Of a stretch of DNA of 64,000 bases, positions 19,014 to 28,071 are shown in pieces. A program made the translations under genes and the position numbers. Source of the stretch: Mycobacteriales bacterium (lineage in GTDB: Bacteria; Actinomycetota; Actinomycetes; Mycobacteriales; Mycobacteriaceae). Each line of letters starts with the position of its first letter. Position 1 is the stretch's first letter. The notes under the pieces were generated by a model. It saw nothing but the letters and a program-made list of their open reading frames with translations. It did not search any database and was not told the origin of the DNA. Location of the stretch: contig DUTM01000005.1 in assembly GCA_012842085.1 (NCBI GenBank), positions 105,365 to 169,364 on the forward strand. Direction: 5' to 3'.

Positions 19014-20042
19014 TCACAACAGCCACAAAAAGTCCGATTTTTTACTAATTCCCCAGGCCAACGTAGCCTTTTTACGTAGCCAGTTTTTTAGAAAGGCGTC
19101 AAGTTCAGTAGGGGTTTGGTACTCCACACGTTGCATTTCTTGCACATCGCCAGTGGTAATGAGCTCGGCTAATTCTTCCAGAATCAATTGGCGGGGTCGG
19201 TTCACCGCGCTTTTAGCAACCAAAGGGAACATAAGCGCTGTGGGAATTATTGCTTGGTCGTCTTTCAATATCCGCCAATCCCCGGACAGCAGTGCCGGAT
19301 CAGTACCGAAAGCAACCATGATGTCCGCATCCCGCGACGCAGTGGCGGAGGTTCGAACATTCTTCGGACTGCACCGATAGTTGTCTCGCAGTACCTTGGC
19401 GTATTTTTCTAGTTCCACAGCATCACTGGGATAGGCATGTACCACCATGTTGAATCTGCCGCACCTGTCTGACAGCTGGGATATGGTCTGATACTGACGC
19501 ACTCGATCATCTTTGGTTCTGACGGCGAGAACTACGGCTCGATCAGCGGGGGCGGGCTTAAGCGACCGAACTTGCTGCGGAAGAGAGCGCGTCATCTCGG
19601 TGAAAACTGCGTCGAATTCACTGTCCACCACAGATTCCCGGGGGCTTACACCAGGTCGCACAATATTGGCGTCCGGATTCATGGCAAGAAGCAACTGGCC
19701 GGAGTATTCCGGAACAACGTCAACCACCCCCGTGGCGACGGCAGTTAATTTTGCGCGATGCCCCGCTGAACCAGTGCGCGTAACCGTTGGGCCAACGTTG
19801 CGGGCTCCGGATTCAAGTGACGAGCTTTCGATACGATCCAGCCGTGCCGGCACTCCGCGGGATTTGAGGGCGCGCTCGAAAAGTTTAGCTAGCACATAGT
19901 CGGGTGCTGAATCGGTGTACCCAACCCGCACGATATCGGATACCGGATCTGGCACAAGCACACTGTCCGAACGGCCACAGCTGGTGAGGACAAATAGTCC
20001 TGCACACACTAGGGCGATGAGGCGAAGTCCACGCATACCCAC
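19014..20042 (-). CDS. OpuAC/ProX-type ABC substrate-binding lipoprotein (orphan)
   Basis: This 342-residue lipoprotein has a signal peptide with lipobox LTSC (Cys22) and the two-lobed OpuAC fold of glycine betaine/choline/osmoprotectant binding proteins: IVRVGYTDSAPDYVLAKLFERAL near the start and VDVVPEYSGQLL at about residue 110. No permease or ATPase gene is adjacent, so it must use components encoded elsewhere or have another role. It starts 4 bases after the malic enzyme stop, so it is likely cotranscribed with it. The GTG at 20042 or the ATG at 20036 can serve as start; neither has a strong ribosome-binding site. The ligand is not readable from the sequence. Confidence 0.75.
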   Translation of the reverse strand: MGMRGLRLIALVCAGLFVLTSCGRSDSVLVPDPVSDIVRVGYTDSAPDYVLAKLFERALKSRGVPARLDRIESSSLESGARNVGPTVTRTGSAGHRAKLTAVATGVVDVVPEYSGQLLLAMNPDANIVRPGVSPRESVVDSEFDAVFTEMTRSLPQQVRSLKPAPADRAVVLAVRTKDDRVRQYQTISQLSDRCGRFNMVVHAYPSDAVELEKYAKVLRDNYRCSPKNVRTSATASRDADIMVAFGTDPALLSGDWRILKDDQAIIPTALMFPLVAKSAVNRPRQLILEELAELITTGDVQEMQRVEYQTPTELDAFLKNWLRKKATLAWGISKKSDFLWLL

Positions 20043-20046
20043 TAGT

Positions 20047-21240
20047 TTACTGGTCGCCGAGCGCTGCCGCTTTCACTGCCGCAGATACTGCTGGACAAAC
20101 ACGCGGATCTAGCGGGGAAGGAACAATGTATTCGGGCGTCAACTCGTCCAAGTCGATAACACCCGCAATGGCGTCAGCCGCGGCAAGCAGCATCTCATCG
20201 GTGATGCCTTTTGCGTTCGCGTCGAGTGCACCCTTGAAAATGCCGGGGAATGCCAAAACATTGTTCAGCTGGTTGGGATAGTCGGAGCGACCAGTCGCAA
20301 CAATGGCCGCGTGACGTTTCGCAATGTCGACCGGAATCTCCGGGTCGGGATTGGAAAGACTGAAGATGAATGCGTCGTCAGCCATTGTCCGGACGATCTC
20401 TTCCGGAACGTGTCCTGCGGAAACACCAATGAACAGGTCCGCACCTTCCAGTGCTTCAGCCTGGCCGCCCATCAAATTATCCGGGTTGGTGATGTCCGCA
20501 AGTTCTTCCTTCACCGGGTTCAAGTTGTCGCGGCCTTTCGAAACAATACCGCGGCTATCCAGCACGACCACGTCTTTAATGCCGGCATTCATAATGATTT
20601 TTGTGATGGCGACACCTGCTGCGCCAGCGCCCGAAATCACGACCTTCAAGTCTTCGAGTTTACGGCCAGTGAGGCGACAGGCGTTAGTAATACCGGCTAG
20701 TACAACGACCGCTGTTCCGTGTTGATCGTCGTGCATCACGGGAATATCCAGTGCTTCCACCAGGCGGTCTTCCACCTCGAAGCAGCGTGGTGCTGAAATA
20801 TCCTCTAAGTTGATGGCTCCCAAGCTGGGGCGCAGACGGATGCATGTCTCCACGATCTCGTCAATATCAGTGGTGTCGAGAACGATCGGGATGGCGTTCA
20901 GCCCCGCGAACTCCTTGAAAAGCGCGCATTTTCCTTCCATGACAGGAAGTGCAGCTTCGGGGCCAATATTTCCTAAACCAAGCACCGCGGTGCCGTCTGA
21001 CACGACTGCGACTAACCGACCTGCCCACGTGTAGTCGCGAACCGTTTCCGGCTCGTCATAAATTTTCTTGCACGCGATTGCCACGCCCGGGGTGTAAGCG
21101 ACAGATAGTGCACGTTGGTTGTCTAACGGAGCTTTGAGGCTGACATCTAGCTTTCCATCATGGTGATAGTCAAAAATCTCCTGCTCAGTGAGAGAATGAA
21201 TGTCATCCCCGTCTGCGGCAGATTCGACTCTGTCGTGCAT
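20047..21240 (-). CDS. malE: NAD(P)-dependent malic enzyme
   Basis: This enzyme of about 397 residues converts malate to pyruvate and CO2 with reduction of NAD(P), linking the TCA cycle to pyruvate. Visible are the malic N-terminal domain (LAYTPGV-like stretch SVAYTPGVAIACK, then GLGNIGPEAALPVMEGK) and a Rossmann nucleotide fold with ISGAGAAGVAI. It is the short bacterial type with no C-terminal phosphotransacetylase domain. I prefer the ATG at 21240, which gives a length close to C. glutamicum MalE (about 392, recalled). GAGG sits 5 bases before an in-frame TTG at about 21267, a real alternative. A perfect palindrome overlaps the predicted promoter, which suggests dedicated repression. Confidence 0.92.
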   Translation of the reverse strand: MHDRVESAADGDDIHSLTEQEIFDYHHDGKLDVSLKAPLDNQRALSVAYTPGVAIACKKIYDEPETVRDYTWAGRLVAVVSDGTAVLGLGNIGPEAALPVMEGKCALFKEFAGLNAIPIVLDTTDIDEIVETCIRLRPSLGAINLEDISAPRCFEVEDRLVEALDIPVMHDDQHGTAVVVLAGITNACRLTGRKLEDLKVVISGAGAAGVAITKIIMNAGIKDVVVLDSRGIVSKGRDNLNPVKEELADITNPDNLMGGQAEALEGADLFIGVSAGHVPEEIVRTMADDAFIFSLSNPDPEIPVDIAKRHAAIVATGRSDYPNQLNNVLAFPGIFKGALDANAKGITDEMLLAAADAIAGVIDLDELTPEYIVPSPLDPRVCPAVSAAVKAAALGDQ

Positions 21241-21292
21241 TTTTTCTTTGTCAGTAATCTGGGTCAACTTAACCTCGGATAGATAATAAAGC

Positions 21293-21315
21293 AGGTCACT
21301 AAGTGACCTAGTATA
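21293..21315 (-). promoter_or_regulatory. Perfect 17-bp palindrome over the malic enzyme promoter
   Basis: AGGTCACT-A-AGTGACCT (21293-21309) is a perfect dyad. On the minus strand it directly follows a TATACT -10 element (21310-21315), so it would cover the transcription start, the classic place for a repressor. No good -35 box accompanies it. The cognate regulator is not known. Confidence 0.55.
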
Positions 21316-21361
21316 CATTCGGTCAGGTAATTTCTCCTAGCTAACGGTAAACTTTAAAACC

Positions 21362-21988
21362 ATGCGGGTAGAACATCTAGATATTTCAGGCAGTTATCTT
21401 TTCGAGGCTCCCATTTTCCCCGACGACAGGGGCTTCTTTTCTGCCCCGTTCCATGGACCAACCTTTCGTGAAGAGTTGGGTTTCGAACTTTCCGTCAGCC
21501 AAACCAATCTTAGTCCAACCAAAAAAGGCGCAGTGCGAGGATTGCACTACGCCGATGTCCCCCCTGGCCAAGCAAAATATGTGTATGCGGCTAGCGGCAA
21601 AATACTAGATGTCATAGTGGATATTCGCGTGGGTTCCCCCACCTATCTGCAGCACTACTGTGTGGAGCTTTCCCCGGAAAGCGGCCGTGGTCTCTACATC
21701 CCTATTGGTGTCGGCCATATGGCGATTGGGCTGAGCTCCGATGCGGCACTCAGCTATCTGTGTTCTGAAGCCTATAACCCACCCGCAGAACACGGCATTA
21801 ATCCACTCGATCCGGATCTGCAGCTACCGCTGTCTGATTGGTGCGCAAAATATGATTTAGGTGCGGTTGAGGATCTCATAATTTCGCAAAAGGATAGGAG
21901 CGCACCTAATCTTGCAAAGGTAGCGCAATTGGACGCGCTTCCCAGCTACGATGATTGTGTCGCATACGAAACAAGCTTGAAAAATTAA
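21362..21988 (+). CDS. rmlC: dTDP-4-dehydrorhamnose 3,5-epimerase family protein
   Basis: This 208-residue cupin is of the RmlC family, which epimerises dTDP-4-keto-6-deoxyglucose on the way to dTDP-rhamnose for the arabinogalactan linker. The catalytic His62 lies in RGLHY (59-63), followed by DVIVDIRVGSPTY and a late Tyr-containing segment (YLCSEAYNP, then GINPLDPDL). The Gln that usually follows RGLHY is replaced (RGLHYADVPPGQ). The other rhamnose genes are not nearby, so it could also be a related epimerase. It diverges from malE; the ATG at 21362 has only a weak upstream purine stretch. Confidence 0.8.
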   Translation: MRVEHLDISGSYLFEAPIFPDDRGFFSAPFHGPTFREELGFELSVSQTNLSPTKKGAVRGLHYADVPPGQAKYVYAASGKILDVIVDIRVGSPTYLQHYCVELSPESGRGLYIPIGVGHMAIGLSSDAALSYLCSEAYNPPAEHGINPLDPDLQLPLSDWCAKYDLGAVEDLIISQKDRSAPNLAKVAQLDALPSYDDCVAYETSLKN

Positions 21989-22070
21989 GCAAAAGTTTTC
22001 ATCTGCCCCACATGACGGTCGCGTTCTGAAAACGTACCCCAGGATTAGGGACTTCTGAGAGGAGAAAACC

Positions 22071-23156
22071 ATGGCATGGTTCGAAAAGTTATTCCAGAAA
22101 CCTGCAGATGATCCCACCGATATTTACGAACAACCACACATCCCGACCGCAGCCGTCACCACCATTTGTAATGTTTATGACGAAAATGGCCACCGCGTGG
22201 ATCGTGAGTTTGATTACCGCAGCGGATTTTCCTGGATTGACAGCCATCCGGGGCACTTTGTGTGGCTGAGTCTGAAAGACCCCAATCCTCGCCAAATGTC
22301 GCATGTTGGCCGCGTCTACGATCTGCACGAACTCCTTGTTGAGGACTGCTCCACAGACCATCAGCGCCCCAAATTGGAACGCTTTGATGACTCCCTCGCA
22401 CTCGTGTTACGCACCCTGCGCTATGTAGACCACGATGAAGTGGACAACCCTGCGGGGTCCGTTGAGACTGGCGAAATTATTTTGGTGGCCGGCCCCAACT
22501 ACTTCATTTCAATCCAGCACGGCGGCATCACTTCCGATGACCTCGATATTGTGCGTCGCAAACTGGAGGCCGACCCGGAGGACTTAAGCCGCGGCCCCGC
22601 CATGTGCATGTACGCCATCGCTGACCACGTGGTGGACACCTATTTGGAGGTCACCGAACTTATTGATGAAGATGTGGATGACCTGGAGGACGCAGTCTTC
22701 GAACCCGGCACCACCATCGATATTGATGAGACCTATGCGGTTAAGCGCGAAGTGCTCGAGATCAAACACATCATCACTCCCCTGGCGGGCCCCTTGCGGC
22801 AGCTCAGCCTCGGCACGCATCCCCTCATCCCCAACGAAATTTGCAACTATTTCCGCGACGTCGAAGACCACTTGCTGCGTGCCACAGCAGATATTCACAG
22901 CTTCGATGAAGTACTTAGTTCCCTTATTGATGCTGCCGTGGCGAAAGTGGGAGTGCGTCAGCACCTCATTAGCCGCCAACTGTCAGCATTGGTCGCCGTC
23001 ATTGCCGGCCCGACGTTGATTGCCAGTATCTACGGTATGAACTTCGAATTTATGCCGACGCTAGAGATTCACGGATTCTTCTACCTGGTGCTTGGCATTA
23101 TGGTGCTCTGGATGGTCACCATGTTTGTACTGTTTAAGAAAAAGGGTTGGCTCTAG
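22071..23156 (+). CDS. corA: CorA-type magnesium/cobalt transporter
   Basis: This 361-residue protein is a divalent cation channel of the inner membrane. It has a large cytoplasmic N-terminal domain, a long helical stalk and two C-terminal membrane helices. The selectivity motif YGMNF is present with GMN at residues 322-324, just after the first helix, and the tail is basic (KKKGWL). GAGGAG lies 8 bases before the ATG. It appears to be monocistronic and converges on apbE with 12 bases between. Magnesium uptake is the family's main role; the sequence does not exclude Co or Ni. Confidence 0.95.
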   Translation: MAWFEKLFQKPADDPTDIYEQPHIPTAAVTTICNVYDENGHRVDREFDYRSGFSWIDSHPGHFVWLSLKDPNPRQMSHVGRVYDLHELLVEDCSTDHQRPKLERFDDSLALVLRTLRYVDHDEVDNPAGSVETGEIILVAGPNYFISIQHGGITSDDLDIVRRKLEADPEDLSRGPAMCMYAIADHVVDTYLEVTELIDEDVDDLEDAVFEPGTTIDIDETYAVKREVLEIKHIITPLAGPLRQLSLGTHPLIPNEICNYFRDVEDHLLRATADIHSFDEVLSSLIDAAVAKVGVRQHLISRQLSALVAVIAGPTLIASIYGMNFEFMPTLEIHGFFYLVLGIMVLWMVTMFVLFKKKGWL

Positions 23157-23168
23157 CGGTACTGTTCT

Positions 23169-24263
23169 TTACCGCATCGCCTTTTTCCAAGCAGTGCTGG
23201 GAATCTCGCGGAAAGTATTCCCTTCCTTCACAATCAGGACAATAGGAAGATTGTGTTTCTCGGCGAGGGCTTGGGCTTTCTTAGGCCCCATCACATCCAG
23301 TCCCGTTGCTAGGCCGTCAGCCGTCATACAGGATTCATCCATAACAGTCACGGATGCGAGATTGTGGCGAATAGGGCGGCCGGTGGTGGGATCAATGGTG
23401 TGGGAGTAGCGGCGACCGTTTTCTTCGTAATAGTTCCGATAGTCCCCAGAAGTGGCCACGGAAGTGTCCACCAAATGGATAACCCTATCCATTGCCGCGT
23501 CCCCTTCTGGGACTGGTCTTTCGACCGCTACACGCCAGGGGCCACCCCGGGTGCCAGCACCGTTGCCGCGAACCTCTCCCCCAACATCTATCAAATAACG
23601 CTTAATGTCGAGGCTTTCTAGCAATTGGGCAATGGCGTCCACCCCGAAACCTTTGGCGATCGCGGAAAGATCCACGTAAAGCTCCGGGGTCTTTTTGATG
23701 AGCGCTCCATCTTTCACCACTAGGTTGTGGATTCCGCAGCGTTCTTTAGCTTCCCGCACTGCCTTAGCGGATGGAATCTTATTGGGTCGCCCATCGGGTC
23801 CGAATCCCCACAGGTTGACCAGCGGCCCCACCGTCACATCGAGTGCCCCGTTAGTGAATTTGTTGAGCCGAATAGCTTCCTTAATTACTTTCAGGAGCTC
23901 TGCGGATACTGGGAAGGGGGTGTCGGTGCGCCGGAATCGGTTGAATTTGCTGAGCTCGGAACTCTCGTCGAAGGTGGACATGCACTTGTTGATGTTTGCG
24001 AAGCGTTTTTCAATGCGCTGTCGAACATCATTCTCAGCAGGGGTGTTATCTCCCGGGATGTAGGTGACGGCGAAATAAGTCCCCATGGTGGTTCCCCGAA
24101 TAACTGTTTTGTCGGGGGTGTCCGTCAGCCCGCACCCTGCTGCGGTAGCACCTGCTCCACCGGCGAGTCCGAGGAAACCGAATATTCTTAAAAAGCTTCT
24201 TCTCGTCAACGCCTTCTCCTCCAATTTTTTGCGGTAAAACGAATTGGCAGAGATATCGCTCAT
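23169..24263 (-). CDS. apbE: FAD:protein FMN transferase
   Basis: ApbE (364 residues) attaches FMN through a phosphoester bond to Ser/Thr of extracytoplasmic redox proteins. It has a twin-arginine signal (TRRSFLR, Arg21-Arg22) ending in a lipobox AAGC (Cys44), so it should be exported folded and lipid-anchored. Family motifs follow: RGTTMGT, DLSAIAKGFGVD, GGEVRGNG, TSGDYRNYYEENG with HTIDPTTGRPI, and the metal-binding region MTADGLAT. GAGG is 10 bases before the ATG. No substrate protein (RnfD/G, NqrC-like or flavinylated fumarate reductase) is encoded in the window, so the target lies elsewhere. Confidence 0.93.
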   Translation of the reverse strand: MSDISANSFYRKKLEEKALTRRSFLRIFGFLGLAGGAGATAAGCGLTDTPDKTVIRGTTMGTYFAVTYIPGDNTPAENDVRQRIEKRFANINKCMSTFDESSELSKFNRFRRTDTPFPVSAELLKVIKEAIRLNKFTNGALDVTVGPLVNLWGFGPDGRPNKIPSAKAVREAKERCGIHNLVVKDGALIKKTPELYVDLSAIAKGFGVDAIAQLLESLDIKRYLIDVGGEVRGNGAGTRGGPWRVAVERPVPEGDAAMDRVIHLVDTSVATSGDYRNYYEENGRRYSHTIDPTTGRPIRHNLASVTVMDESCMTADGLATGLDVMGPKKAQALAEKHNLPIVLIVKEGNTFREIPSTAWKKAMR

Positions 24264-24431
24264 TGACGATTCACCTCGCTCAATAGAACCTGCTGACCAC
24301 CGTAGTCCAGAATTTGGTGGTGCTTGCTCACATTATAGTTGCTTTCTGGGGTGCTAGCTGTGGAGATGCTTTGTCACGAATTTTTTTGTTAGATACCTCT
24401 TATTGGCATAAGAACAAGTAGCCTAAACACT

Positions 24432-25730
24432 ATGAAAGCCCCGCATCGAGTTTATGCTGGCCGACTCGACAATCTAGTGGTGTTGGGTCCTGACGGTGAA
24501 TCCGTTGGCCGCGTACGTGACGTTGTTCTCAATATGCAAATACCAACCGCACCCCGGGCAGTTGGTTTAGTGGTGCAGCTCCTCAACCGAAGGCGCATTT
24601 TTGTGCCGATGCTGCGGATCGCCAGTATCGAACCGAGTTCAATCACTTTGGTCACCGGAAACCTGACTGTGCGCTCATTCAAACGGCAGCCTTTGGAGAT
24701 GCAGGTGCTGGGCGAAATAGTGGATTCCACCGTCCGAATTACGGATCCTTCGATTCACGAGCTGCAGAACGTGGATGCCGTCATCACGGATGTTGAACTG
24801 GAGGAGACCCGACTCCGAGATTGGATTGTTTCCCGGGTGGCGGTACGTCGCCGCACCGGTCCATTTTCGCGGCGCGGTGCAGTGCACATTGTCAATTGGG
24901 AGTTTGTGAAAGGGGTAAGCCCCCAGACTCTTACCAAGGCTGACCAAGATGCCGCCTCCTTGGCACACCGTTATGAAGATCTTCGGCCGGCAGATGCTGC
25001 TTCAGCGATCCGCAACCTTCCGGAGAAACGCCGGATGGAGCTTGCACGCGTGCTTGACGACGAACGTCTAGCCGATATTGTGCAGGAGCTGCCGGGTGAC
25101 GATCAGGCGGGTCTGTTGACTAGCCTGCCTGCGCCGCGTGCCGCCGATGTATTGGAGGCTATGGACCCGGATGATGCGGCCGACTTGCTCGGTGAACTAC
25201 CCAAAGCAGAAGCAGAAGCACTGCTGAAGTTGATGCATAAGCAGGAAGCGGGCATGGTGCGGCGGCTGCTGCGATTCAGCCCCGATACTGCGGGTGGCAT
25301 AATGACCCCAGAACCGGTTATTTTGCCTGCGCACACCACTGTTGCGGAAGCGCTCGCGCATGTGCGAAACCCAGACCTGTCCGCGGCGCTAGCGAGCCTC
25401 GTTTTCGTGGTTCGCCCACCTACCCAAACCCCCACTGGAAAATATTTGGGGAGTGTCCACGCCCAGCGTTTGTTACGCGAGCCGCCATCAACCCTTATTG
25501 GGGATTATGTCGACAACAACCTGTCCGTCCTCACCCCCAATGCCACCACCGAGGGAGTAGCCCGCTTCCTCGCCACTTACAACCTGGTGTGTGCACCGGT
25601 AGTGGATGACGGTGGGCACCTTATTGGGGCGGTAAGTGTTGACGACCTTTTGGACCACCTACTTCCCGAGGATTGGCGAGAACAGGAACTCTTCGGTTCC
25701 CGCATGGAGGTGAAAGACAATGTCGGATAA
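24432..25730 (+). CDS. MgtE N-domain / CBS-pair protein without membrane channel
   Basis: This 432-residue cytoplasmic protein starts with a PRC-barrel-like region (about 1-80), then an MgtE intracellular N domain of helical repeats (about 190-290, with DAASAIRNLPEKRR and DDAADLLGELP), then two CBS domains (about 295-420). The membrane domain of true MgtE magnesium channels is absent. The same truncated architecture is encoded beside DUF1003 and mrp genes in Mycobacterium (Rv1232c) and Corynebacterium, from memory. It may sense Mg or adenylates and regulate a partner, perhaps the DUF1003 membrane protein with which it overlaps by 11 bases. No activity is established. Confidence 0.85.
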   Translation: MKAPHRVYAGRLDNLVVLGPDGESVGRVRDVVLNMQIPTAPRAVGLVVQLLNRRRIFVPMLRIASIEPSSITLVTGNLTVRSFKRQPLEMQVLGEIVDSTVRITDPSIHELQNVDAVITDVELEETRLRDWIVSRVAVRRRTGPFSRRGAVHIVNWEFVKGVSPQTLTKADQDAASLAHRYEDLRPADAASAIRNLPEKRRMELARVLDDERLADIVQELPGDDQAGLLTSLPAPRAADVLEAMDPDDAADLLGELPKAEAEALLKLMHKQEAGMVRRLLRFSPDTAGGIMTPEPVILPAHTTVAEALAHVRNPDLSAALASLVFVVRPPTQTPTGKYLGSVHAQRLLREPPSTLIGDYVDNNLSVLTPNATTEGVARFLATYNLVCAPVVDDGGHLIGAVSVDDLLDHLLPEDWREQELFGSRMEVKDNVG

Positions 25731-26259
25731 TCGTCCTGGCCTTGACACCCCGTTAACGACAACCCGATCACGCTGGTTCAGTTTCGATAGTGAGTCTGTT
25801 GGCCGCGGTGCCGAAACCGTGGCGCGTTTTCTAGGCACTGGGAAATACTTGGCCTACCAAACGGTGTTCGTCACCGTGTGGATTGCGCTCAATATTCTCC
25901 TCATGCAGCATGCCTTCGACCCCTATCCGTTCATTCTGTTGAACCTGGCGTTTTCGACACAGGCTGCATATGCCGCACCACTTATCTTGTTGGCGCAAAA
26001 CCGCCAAGAGAACCGAGACCGAGTGTCGATCCAAGAGGATCGGGAAAGGGCTGCCCAGACAAAAGCAGACACCGAATTTCTGGCTCGCGAACTTGCTGGT
26101 GTACGCATATCTGTGGGAGAAACCGCAAGTAGAGACTATGTCCGTCACGAGCTGGACGAAATTCGGGAAATGCTCACCCAGATAGCGCAGCGCCTGGATA
26201 ACCTGGATTCTTCGGAGGTTGCGGAGGACCCCGCAGACGCTATAAGCGACCCGCACTAA
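25720..26259 (+). CDS. DUF1003 membrane protein
   Basis: This 179-residue protein matches the DUF1003 family. It has two membrane helices at about residues 45-62 and 66-87, joined by the conserved short segment around HAFDPYPFILLNLAFSTQAAYAAPLILL. A charged cytoplasmic helical tail follows (QNRQENRDRVSIQEDRERAAQTKAD). The function of the family is unknown. The start overlaps the end of the MgtE-N/CBS gene by 11 bases, so the two products are probably made together and may form a complex. The mrp gene follows 43 bases later on the same strand. Confidence 0.85.
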   Translation: MSDNRPGLDTPLTTTRSRWFSFDSESVGRGAETVARFLGTGKYLAYQTVFVTVWIALNILLMQHAFDPYPFILLNLAFSTQAAYAAPLILLAQNRQENRDRVSIQEDRERAAQTKADTEFLARELAGVRISVGETASRDYVRHELDEIREMLTQIAQRLDNLDSSEVAEDPADAISDPH

Positions 26260-26302
26260 GCCAGGTGGGAAACTCGATCGAAGTCTAGCTAGACTAGACG
26301 CT

Positions 26303-27430
26303 ATGACCGCACCAAGCTTAGAAGCAGTAAATGCTGCCCTCGCAACAGTTGATGACCCCGAAATCCACCGCCCCATTACCGACCTAGGAATGGTGGGAGA
26401 CGTTGAGATCTCCCCCGAGGGTGCCGTAAAGGTACTTATTCTTTTGACGGTAGCTGGCTGCCCGATGAAAACCACGATTAGAAAATCGGTGGAAGACGCC
26501 GTGAGCAAGGTGGAAGGCGTCACTTCGGTTGATGTTGAACTGGGCACCATGACGGATGAGCAACGTCAGGCATTGCGACAAAAACTGCAGGGAGCGAGCC
26601 AGGAGCGCCCGATCCCGTTCAACCAGCCGACCAACACCACCACTGTTTATGCTGTTACCTCCGGTAAAGGCGGGGTTGGTAAGTCGTCTGTCACCGTGAA
26701 CCTGGCGGTGGCGCTCGCCGAACGCGGTTTCAAAGTGGGTGTTTTGGACGCAGATATTTATGGCCACTCCATTCCTCCCATGTTGGGATCTACCAACCCT
26801 CCGACCAAGGTCGAAGATATGATCATGCCGCCGCAGGCACACGGCGTGAAGGTGATCTCCATTAAACAATTCACCGCTGGTAATGCCCCGGTAGTGTGGC
26901 GTGGACCGTTGCTCCACCGGGCACTGCAGCAGTTCTTGACGGATGTGTACTGGGGAGATCTGGATTATCTGCTCCTTGATCTCCCTCCGGGAACAGGTGA
27001 TATTGCCCTCTCCATCCCGCAGCTGCTTCCCGAGTCGGAGCTTCTGATTGTCACTACTCCGCAGGCAGCGGCAGCCGAGGTTGCAGAACGCGCAGGCATG
27101 ATGGCAGTGCAAACCAAGCAGAAGGTTGCTGGTGTCATCGAAAACATGTCCTGGATGGATATGCCAGACGGCTCCAAAGTGGAAATGTTTGGCTCCGGCG
27201 GTGGGCTGTCCGTAGCTATGGATCTCACTCGTGCGTTGGGCTACCACATTGGTGTCTTGGGCCAGGTGCCGATGGATGTGCGTCTTCGCGAAGGCGGCGA
27301 TGAAGGCAAACCGATCGTCACCGCCCACCCCGATAGTCCTGCAGCCAAGACTTTCAACGAAATTGCCGATAGCCTCATCGAGCAGAAAGAGAGTCTGGTC
27401 GGAAAGCCGCTTGGCCTGAACGTAGACTAG
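26303..27430 (+). CDS. mrp: Mrp/ApbC-type iron-sulfur cluster carrier ATPase
   Basis: This 375-residue P-loop protein is of the Mrp/NBP35 family, thought to carry and insert Fe-S clusters. A DUF59/MIP18 domain occupies about residues 5-80, then a ParA/MinD-type ATPase with the deviant Walker A SGKGGVGKSS at 120-129 and LLLDLPPGTGD further on. The CxxC pair that binds the cluster in many Mrp proteins is missing: the expected place reads ENMSWMDMPDGS. As recalled, M. tuberculosis Rv1229c also lacks it, so this is an actinobacterial feature rather than damage. It is last in the MgtE-N/DUF1003/mrp cluster and nearly touches tatB, which converges on it. Confidence 0.92.
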   Translation: MTAPSLEAVNAALATVDDPEIHRPITDLGMVGDVEISPEGAVKVLILLTVAGCPMKTTIRKSVEDAVSKVEGVTSVDVELGTMTDEQRQALRQKLQGASQERPIPFNQPTNTTTVYAVTSGKGGVGKSSVTVNLAVALAERGFKVGVLDADIYGHSIPPMLGSTNPPTKVEDMIMPPQAHGVKVISIKQFTAGNAPVVWRGPLLHRALQQFLTDVYWGDLDYLLLDLPPGTGDIALSIPQLLPESELLIVTTPQAAAAEVAERAGMMAVQTKQKVAGVIENMSWMDMPDGSKVEMFGSGGGLSVAMDLTRALGYHIGVLGQVPMDVRLREGGDEGKPIVTAHPDSPAAKTFNEIADSLIEQKESLVGKPLGLNVD

Positions 27431-27435
27431 TCGGT

Positions 27436-28044
27436 TTAATCCTCGTCAAACGAAATTTCAACGTCCTCTTCGGATCCTTCTTCCCAAGAGTCACCTACGG
27501 TGATGGGGGAATCGGGAGCCGGAGGGGGCGTTTTCGTATCGGCACTAGGGCCGGCGCTGGTGTCGGTAGCAACTGCGCTTTCAATATGGGTCATCTTCTT
27601 GTATTCGGTGACGGAGTCGGTGCCTAGTACCGCGCTGGCCGCAGAAACCTGCTCAGCGCTCTCCATCCCTGCAAAACCACTCTCGTCGAGCTCATTGAGT
27701 CCAGTGAGTTCATTGAGGTCGAGTTTGACGTCTTCCAACCCAAGGTCCACATCCAGCAAAGATTCATCATCGTCAAGCAGGTAGTGTACTGCCGCGGCCT
27801 TCGGCCCCATGGTCCGAATCTTGGTAATTTCTTTGACTGGTTTTTGGAGGGCTTTAATGTCCTCCCCGAAGTCTTCGTCAACGGTGTCTTTGAACTGGTC
27901 TTGTGCGTCGTTTATCCAGTTGCGGAATTTGCGAATCCCTTTTGCGAAAGCTTCCGCAGCGTCGGGCAAACGTTCGGGGCCGAGCAGTACCACTGCGATC
28001 ACCAGCAGTACGAGTATTTCACCCCAGCCAATATTGCTAAACAT
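27436..28044 (-). CDS. tatB: Sec-independent translocase protein TatB
   Basis: TatB (202 residues) forms the substrate receptor of the twin-arginine export system with TatC. It has the single N-terminal membrane helix with the family signature (IGWGEILVLLVIAVVLLGPERLP, residues 5-27), then an amphipathic helix (AAEAFAKGIRKFRNWIN). A long, very acidic, low-complexity C-terminal tail from about residue 100 is probably disordered and is longer than in E. coli TatB. It lies 27 bases after rseA on the same strand, the sigE-rseA-tatB order known in corynebacteria. The ApbE encoded nearby carries a Tat signal and would be one client. Confidence 0.93.
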   Translation of the reverse strand: MFSNIGWGEILVLLVIAVVLLGPERLPDAAEAFAKGIRKFRNWINDAQDQFKDTVDEDFGEDIKALQKPVKEITKIRTMGPKAAAVHYLLDDDESLLDVDLGLEDVKLDLNELTGLNELDESGFAGMESAEQVSAASAVLGTDSVTEYKKMTHIESAVATDTSAGPSADTKTPPPAPDSPITVGDSWEEGSEEDVEISFDED

Positions 28045-28071
28045 GACGGCCTAAATTCCTACACTCACTGT

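Noticed and set aside
18767..19048. 93-codon plus-strand frame in the metE leader region
   Set aside because: It crosses the predicted metE promoter and the end of the lipoprotein gene, and has no family resemblance and no good ribosome-binding site.
26283..26294. 12-bp palindrome GTCTAGCTAGAC just before mrp
   Set aside because: Palindromes of this length are expected several times by chance in 64 kb, and it matches no known operator.
27172..27200. Mrp lacking its CxxC as a sign of pseudogenisation
   Set aside because: The rest of the protein is intact, and recalled mycobacterial homologues also lack the Cys pair.
26384..27328. 314-codon open frame opposite mrp
   Set aside because: It is antisense to an intact Mrp ATPase, and the translation is His/Arg/Cys rich without domain features.
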